NCBI GenBank assembly: GCA_016946835.1
Contig: JACVTC010000503.1
Coordinates: forward strand, 1 to 22,560
DNA from: Neocallimastix lanati (nom. inval.)
Taxonomy: Eukaryota > Neocallimastigomycota > Neocallimastigomycetes > Neocallimastigales > Neocallimastigaceae
Direction of reading: 5' to 3'
DNA: 22,560 nt
Shown in pieces: positions 16,919-22,560 of the stretch (position 1 is the stretch's first letter; each line of letters opens with the position of its first letter). A program made the translations under genes and the position numbers. Below the pieces are notes generated by a model. The model did no database searches. It worked only from the letters and a program-made list of their open reading frames with translations, and was not told the origin of the DNA.

Positions 16919-17139
16919 TTATTTGTTGAGTTGTCGTTGTTTTTCTTCAAGTTATTTTTATTTTCTTAAGGGTTAAAATAAATTAAATTATCTTTAATAA
17001 ATGAGTCCAAACCCTTTGGTTTCTAATTATTTAATGTTCCTAATATTTATTTTTATAATTAAAATCGAATTAAATTAATTTTTGTGAATAACTAAATTAA
17101 ATTTCAATTGATCTAATAGTGAATTTTAACCTCAAATCC

Positions 17140-17208
17140 ACTAGTATTCGTGACAAGAATTTATTATTTATTATTTATTTTAATTTTATAGTTTCATTAC
17201 TTATCAGC
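17140..17208 (+). repeat. right end of a further dispersed-repeat copy
   Basis: GACAAGAATTTATTATTTAT … CATTACTTATCAGC (ending 17208) aligns with the ends of copies 1, 2 and 3, best with 15421-15478 (AACAAGAATTTG…TTATCAGC). The left part of this copy was not identified. Confidence 0.5.
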
Positions 17209-17837
17209 GTTGATAAATTTTAGAAATTATCTTAATTTTAATAAAGAATTAAAAAGTGATAATTTCAATTTATTCAAATAATAACTGTTTAAGTTATTTA
17301 CGAATTAAAAATGTTTTATTAAGAATAACACTAAAAATATGGTTTATTAGAAGACTTGTTTTATAATATTTTATTTTATAAATCTTTTATTAAAATTTAT
17401 TAAACATTATAAAAATTAAAAGTGATTATTAATATTATAAAATTAATTAATAATAATAATAATAATATTTATATGAAATATTTACAAGTATTTATATTTT
17501 TCTTTAAAATTAAACTATTTATAATTTATAAATAAAAAGAATAATTAAATAAAATAAAAGTAATAATAATAACATAAATATTCAATGATAAAATAAATAA
17601 ATTTGTTTATTATAAAAATAATTAAAAATATTTTGTTATTTAAATTAATTAATTTTGTTATTATAAAATTATTATTTAATTATAAAATTAATTATAAAAA
17701 TTATTATAAAACTAATTATACAATTATTTTATTTTAAATTTAATCTTAATATTTTTATTTTGAAAAAAAATATATTATTACTTTCTTATCTGAGTATTTA
17801 TGTAATTTTTAATTTATTTGATTTATTTAATTAATTA

Positions 17838-17901
<64 letters not shown>

Positions 17902-18002
17902 TTTATTTTATTTTATTAAATTATTATTAAACTTGGCTAAGGTTAGTTTTGATTTTATGTATAATAAATTATCAAGATTTATTAATTTTGTTATTTATCA
18001 GC
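17209..18002 (+). repeat. degenerate dispersed repeat, copy 3
   Basis: It starts GTTGATAAATTT and ends TTGTTATTTATCAGC at 18002. It shares ATTATCTTAATTT and AAAAGTGATAAT with copy 1 and GAAATATTTACAAGTATTTA (17475) with copies 1 and 2. The start hairpin is GAAATTATC (17223-17231) with GATAATTTC (17258-17266), a different arm sequence from copy 1 but still complementary. Confidence 0.6.
17843..17899. repeat. 57-base poly(T) tract
   Basis: This is an unbroken run of T inside repeat copy 3, followed by TTTTA units. It could be slippage, or the old poly(A) tail of an insertion on the minus strand. No retroposon body was seen beside it. Confidence 0.92.
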
Positions 18003-18415
18003 GTGATAAAGATTGGAATTCTTAAACATAAAATTATTATAAAGCTTGAATAATATCTAACCTATTCAACAACAAATTAATAAACTAAAATTTGAAATTA
18101 AAATCATAATAAAAAAATTTATTTTAATTAAATTCTAAAACTCGAAATTATACTTTAATTCTATTTTAATTTTTAAAATAATAAAATACTAATATTAATT
18201 AATTTCTCATTTTAATTAAAAGTAAATAGTTTGTAAAACAATTTTCTCTTTTTTTTATTATTTTTAATTATTTGTTTATAATAATTATTGTATTAATTGT
18301 TTATTTGTTTATTTTATTATTTATTTTTATAAATATAATTATTCTTAAATATTTTATTATTAAAAATTGTAAATACTTTAAATTATTGTAAAAATATAAA
18401 TACTTGTAAATATTT
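18003..18415 (-). repeat. inverted partial copy of the dispersed repeat
   Basis: The block AAAAATATAAATACTTGTAA (from 18390) is the exact reverse complement of the copy 3 block starting at 17475. This places a family member in inverted orientation next to copy 3. Sequence between 18003 and 18390 is too degenerate to align by eye. Confidence 0.4.
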
Positions 18416-18480
18416 TATAAAACTAATTTCTCGCTGTTATTAGAAATGTAATAAAATAAATAATAATCAAATATTATATT

Positions 18481-18680
18481 AATAAATAATAATAAAAATT
18501 AATAAATAATAATAAAAATTAATAAATAATAATAAAAATTAATAAATAATAATAAAAATTAATAAATAATAATAAAAATTAATAAATAATAATAAAAATT
18601 AATAAATAATAATAAAAATTAATAAATAATAATAAAAATTAATAAATAACAATAAAAATTAATAAATAATAATAAAAATT
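18481..18680. repeat. 20-bp minisatellite, ten units
   Basis: Ten copies of AATAAATAATAATAAAAATT lie head to tail. The unit starting at 18641 differs by one base (AAC for AAT). The array is very homogeneous, so it is recently expanded or maintained. Confidence 0.96.
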
Positions 18681-18880
18681 AATACTAAACACAAAAGAAA
18701 TGTATAATTTTGGAAAGTTAATAACAATTCAGTGTTAAACTAGAATAATAATAACTTAATTATTAATAATAATAAAGCAAATTCATTTATATTAAATTTT
18801 ATATTAAAATCAAACTTGATACATCTATAATAATAATTATTATATTATTAATTATTAATATTGAAATTCAAATAACTGAA

Positions 18881-18960
18881 ATATTGAAATTGAAATTGAA
18901 TTAAATGGAAATTCAGTTATTATCTTAACATCACTTGTTAAGAAGTAGACAGATTGAATT
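18881..18960. repeat. hairpin-bearing short repeat, copy a
   Basis: GAAATTGAATT … ATTCAGTTATTATC … AACATCACTTGTTAAG resembles 19627-19700 (GAAATCGAAATTTAATTCAG … AACATCACTTTTGAAG). Copy a forms a perfect hairpin with arms CTTAACA and TGTTAAG around loop TCACT. No coding potential. Confidence 0.45.
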
Positions 18961-18980
18961 TAATGACGGAATCAGGTTGA

Positions 18981-19011
18981 TATATCTATATAATATAACT
19001 ATATAGATATA
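18981..19011. repeat. perfect 12-bp inverted repeat
   Basis: TATATCTATATA (18981-18992) pairs with TATATAGATATA (19000-19011) around a 7-base loop. Low complexity makes chance formation possible. Confidence 0.6.
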
Positions 19012-19157
19012 AATAAATTACTAAAATAAAAGAGTTATAAAGTTAAATTTGTTTAATTTAACACTTAATTAAAACTAATAATTGGTTTAATATGATAAAA
19101 AAATTTTTATTTATTAATAAAAAATATATAGTTATATTATAATAGGTTAACTATAAC

Positions 19158-19208
19158 CTTACAAAGAACAAAAAGATAAATTTGAATTTTCTTTTTATAC
19201 TTTGTAAG
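19158..19208. repeat. long imperfect hairpin
   Basis: CTTACAAAG (19158-19166) pairs perfectly with CTTTGTAAG (19200-19208), and inside it AAAAAGA pairs with TCTTTTT. The body is about 50 bases and the function is unknown. Confidence 0.6.
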
Positions 19209-20239
19209 TTTGAGAATATTGATAATAATAATATAAATTTGATAATAATAATATTTAGTATAAGAATATGTTTAATATAAATAAATTATATTTTTTAATC
19301 TAATATATTAGCTAATATATATAATATAATATTAAAATTAAATATTTAATATAGTAATTAATAATTAATAATTAATTAAATCAATATAACATAAATTAAT
19401 ACATAAACATTAATTTATGAATCAAGGATGACATGACCAAATGATCATGTTGGATAAATATTTTATTTATTAATAATATTTTAAGCTTAATATGATATCA
19501 TTAGAATCAGTAGGCCTAAGCTGGTCCTAAGATGATCAAATAACTTATAATATTATAAAATAAATAAAATTTAAAGAATAATTAATGAATTATAAATTTT
19601 TATTAATTATTTTGTTATTAATAATTTAATTGAAATTAATTGAAATCGAAATTTAATTCAGTTGTAATTTCAACATCACTTTTGAAGTAATAACTTCAAA
19701 TTAAGATAATAAAATCGTTTGTCAAGCGTCTGATACGATATTTTTATTAAACATCAATATCAATATTTATTTTATTTTATTTGGACGATAACAGTAGGGA
19801 ATAATTGACAAAATAATATATTCTAATATTATATAGAATAATACACACAATAATAATATTCACACTTTAATATTTAGTTTATTTATTTTATTTATTTATT
19901 ATCATTCATCAATAAAAATACATCATAAATATAAATATTTGTTAACTAGTTAAAATATAATTAAATCATTTAATAAAATATAATTAATTACTAAAATCTC
20001 TTATGTTATTAATGTAAACTAAATATAAAACCACACTAAACTATACTAATAAACATGTTTATAGGTTAAATTATTAATAAACAAAATTAATATTAATAAA
20101 AGAACCCTTCTTTAAACTATTATTATTTTCTAACTATATATAATATTACTAAATTATTATTAACCAATAAGATTTCACTAAATAATTTCTAACCTAAATT
20201 TCACTAAATTATGGTATTTATGGTGGTACCATATCACGT
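19209..20239. other. AT-rich non-coding DNA
   Basis: There is no gene. Patches at 19418-19455 (palindromic ATGATCAT) and 19510-19535 (AGGCCTAAGCTGGTCC) are less AT-rich. Copy b of the short hairpin repeat lies at about 19627-19700. GGTGGTACCATATCACGT precedes the LTR at 20240. Confidence 0.5.
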
Positions 20240-21209
20240 TGTAATAATTTAATTATAAAATTAATTAGAATTAAATTATTAACTACAACTTAATAATAAC
20301 TAAATAATAATTATTATTAAATTGAGAAAACAAAAAAGATAAATATACTTATCTTCTATAAGAAAGAGTTTATTATAACTAATTATAATAAACTAATAAC
20401 AGAGAATTGTCAAAGAGAAAAGATTATTTTATTTTATTTTATTTTATTTTTAAATTTGTTTTTTATTAAAAAATACTTTATTAAAATAGAAATATAAAAT
20501 ATTTATTAATGTTATTACTATATTATAATTGTTATAATAATAACTCTTGATTTCTCAAAGAGAATTCAAAAGCCTTATTTATACTTTTTTGAAAAATAAG
20601 GTTAAATTAAAAAAGAGCATTCTAATCTTAACAAATCTCTTATCTAGGAAAAGATTAGAGAGAAAAACCTAGATAAGATTTTTGATCGATATTCTATCCA
20701 TATCGATCATCGTATCAATTAGGTAAAACCAATTACTTTTAAGAAGTAATTGGGAAAAACCCTAATTAACCGATTCGCTAATCTAATCTAATTGATCGAA
20801 AATAAAAGAATAAAATAATAAAAAACATTTCGATCATAAAATCATAAATTTACAAATAAGAAAAATAACATAATAATGATATTAATAAACAAAATACAGA
20901 ATACATTATTAAAATACATATTAGAATACATAATATATTGTTTACAATTTAATTAAATAAATAAACTAAGACTAATAAATTTTAATAATTAAATGTATAA
21001 TTAAATAAACTATAATTATTTATAAATGTATAAATAATAATTAATTAAATAAATTTGTTGTATTAAATTAATGAATATTTAATATTGAGTTTAATAAATT
21101 ATTAATAATATTTAAATGAATAAATATTATATAATTAAATAAAGTTATAATTATAACTTAACTAAGAAAATATAATTATTTTATTTAAAAATAATTATAG
21201 ATTCTTATA
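20240..21209 (-). repeat. diverged LTR (3' LTR of a truncated element)
   Basis: It starts TGTAATAATTT and ends GATTCTTATA, so the terminal CA has become TA. It carries the promoter palindrome (20544-20572), CTTATCTAGG/CCTAGATAAG, GATCGATAT/ATATCGATC, CCAATTACTT/AAGTAATTGG (20729-20738, 20744-20753) and the enclosing AATTAGG/CCTAATT (20717-20723, 20761-20767). The last two stems differ from the intact element by paired changes. It is followed by purine-rich AAAAGGAGCAA (RNA sense) and the integrase remnant, so it is a 3' LTR. No target duplication can be tested because the other end is missing. Confidence 0.88.
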
Positions 21210-21218
21210 TTGCTCCTT

Positions 21219-21585
21219 TTAAGATGATGGCTCTTTCAATTCTTTGTTCCGCTCTGTATAAGGCTCCAATTGTGAGATATGAAATACCGGATGAAGATGT
21301 AAGTTTTCTGGAAGTTCCAAGCGGTAATTCATTCTTTCCCCCTTTTCGATAATTTTAAATGGACCAAGATACTGAGAAGATAGCTTTTTGGACGGTTCAC
21401 TTGTAAAATAATATCTTTTAAGCATAACCAAGTCATTAACTTTGAAGTCAGGGCCTATAGATTTTTTATTATCAGCATATTTCTTAAAATCTTCTTTGGC
21501 TTTTATTAAATGTTGCCGGAGGGTATTAAAGTGTGACGACCAGTCTCTAGTAAGGATAGAAGCTGTGTCTCTTAAAAATATAAAA
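21219..21585 (-). pseudogene. C-terminal integrase remnant of a related Gag-Pol
   Basis: The minus strand is open from about 21585 to TAA at 21219-21221 and aligns with residues of about 1230 to 1345 of the intact Gag-Pol: DTASILTRDWSSHF, the YADNKKS linker, MLKRYYF, QYLGPFKIIEKGER and HPVFHISQLEPYT. Protein similarity is high with scattered substitutions and a different tail (ERNKELKEPSS). Everything upstream of the integrase C terminus is missing and unrelated A/T sequence begins at about 21586. It is therefore a 5'-truncated copy (inner integrase, RT, protease and Gag lost) and cannot function. It too lacks a chromodomain, so that absence is a family trait and not a defect of one copy. Confidence 0.9.
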
Positions 21586-21951
21586 CTAATGATAATAATT
21601 TTTTTATTTAAATTTTATTAATAAAAAAATTATATAAAATTACAAATGTTATTAAAAATATAAATTTTATTAATAATAATTCTTTTTTTTAAAAATTATT
21701 AAACGAAATAATAATTTTAATGATAAAACTATAAATTATACATTGTATTTGAATATTTATTAAACTGTATAAATTTAATATGCTTTATAAATTAAATTAT
21801 TGAATGACAGAATTCTGATTATTTCATTTGGTCATTCCTCATTTCTTAATTATTTATTATAAAGTAATATTTATATTATATTATTTAAATCAGTTAAACA
21901 ATCAAGCCACAAATTAATAATATTATTTCTATCACATTTAGTATCAATTAA
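21586..21951. other. AT-rich spacer between two transposon relics
   Basis: No ORF is visible. It separates the truncated retrotransposon from the MULE relic and could contain the terminus of either, but no inverted repeat was recognised. Confidence 0.45.
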
Positions 21952-22560
21952 CTAGGCTTTAATACTTTTGTAGCGTTCAATTAAGACACTGATTTCATTA
22001 GCTTTATTTATTGCTCTTTTTTTTTATTTTCCAAATTCCTCTTATTTTTCTTTGATAATCATAATATGATAAATGTTCAAGTTCATTTAATTTATCTATT
22101 AATTCATAAAAGTTTTGTTGGAAATAAATTATTTAAATAATTATTGAGTGATTCTGAGGCATTGTTTGTTATATGTTCTATATTATTATAATAATTCCAA
22201 ATTTTCATATCATAATCAATTAAATATGTTTTATAAAAATATTCTAAAAATTTTAAAAATTGACAATAATTATTTTTAATGGATTTAATTTTTAATTATA
22301 ACATAAATATCAAATATATATTCAGGATTTATAAATGGTAAATTTGAAATAGTTTTATAATAAATAAATATATTATTATTATTTTTTACTTCATTATAGC
22401 ATAATTTATTTTTTTTAATTTCTAATGATTTTTTATAATGCCAAATGCAATATTTAATATTTGTATTAGGAAATATTGTTTTTGCTGCTTTAGATATGGC
22501 CCTTTCAAAATCACAATGCAAATTTTTTGGTTCAATTCTAATATTATTGTTACATGTATT
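21952..22560 (-). pseudogene. MULE (Mutator-like) transposase C-terminal fragment, frameshifted, 5' end outside window
   Basis: Four minus-strand frames join into one MULE-like reading. 22560-22285 has LHCDFERAISKAAKTIFP, then the C-x2-H motif CIWHYKKSL. 22288-22104 continues with CQFLKFLEYFYKTY, MKIWNYY and TNNASESLNNYLNNLF. About 22118-22008 gives FYELIDKLNEL. About 22025-21952 gives RAINKANEISVLIERY, then a stop. The DFE acidic motif, CxxH, W-N-Y and TNNxxES are characteristic of MULE transposases, which cut and paste DNA by a DDE mechanism. The N-terminal part, including the first catalytic aspartates, lies beyond the window. At least three frameshifts and a very A/T-biased codon use show decay. 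There is no evidence of splicing at the shifts. Confidence 0.8.

Noticed and set aside
1-22560. Mitochondrial or plastid genome
   Set aside because: A Ty3/gypsy element, a MULE relic, a eukaryotic tRNA-Ser with pol III boxes and T5 terminator, and no organellar genes all point to nuclear DNA.

Overview
The window is eukaryotic and extremely AT-rich, with long homopolymers, ATT microsatellites and minisatellites. It holds one canonical nuclear tRNA-Ser gene and several transposable elements, and no bacterial-style gene organisation. This suits a very AT-rich eukaryotic genome. By inference, the Tf1-like fungal character of the retroelement and the near absence of G/C between genes fit an anaerobic gut fungus (Neocallimastigomycota) best. 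Other AT-rich fungi and dictyostelids cannot be excluded from sequence alone.

Layout. 1-2160: AT-rich DNA with an antisense degenerate LTR (302-782), abutted by a solo LTR (788-1686, target duplication CTTGA), a T-rich tract, and a short GC-richer segment that reads as the end of a coding exon (2073-2159). 2160-6005: non-coding AT-rich DNA with a 42-bp x 5 minisatellite, a 14-bp x 4 repeat, an ATT microsatellite and one doubtful 27-codon ORF. 6006-6682: an old diverged LTR. 6688-13741: a complete Ty3/gypsy retrotransposon on the minus strand, with LTRs 12861-13741 (5') and 6688-7563 (3') that are almost identical, target duplication AAAGC, and one intact 1347-codon Gag-Pol ORF. 13742-18420: a family of degenerate repeats sharing the boundary motif TTATCAGC, interrupted by tRNA-Ser(GCT) at 15492-15573. 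18480-20239: a 20-bp x 10 minisatellite, hairpins and AT-rich DNA. 20240-21585: LTR plus the C-terminal integrase end of a truncated, diverged relative of the retrotransposon. 21952-22560: a frameshifted MULE-type transposase relic running off the window edge.

How the parts work together. The retrotransposon shows the parts of a Tf1-like self-primed life cycle. A TATA box in the LTR sits about 31-35 nt upstream of a predicted transcript start. The RNA segment at that start (AAGAGTTATTAT) is perfectly complementary to the 12 nt directly after the 5' LTR, where a tRNA primer site would normally be, and no tRNA-type TGG primer site is present. A single ORF without a Gag zinc knuckle also matches Tf1, but the Tf1-type chromodomain is absent. 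The LTRs carry a block of nested hairpins whose arms change in a compensatory way between diverged copies. The 1.24-kb leader before gag is unusually long and rich in inverted repeats. Two insertions (788-1686 and 6688-13741) lie exactly one target duplication away from the end of an older LTR, which suggests integration aimed at LTR ends. These four observations are the main candidates for something undescribed.
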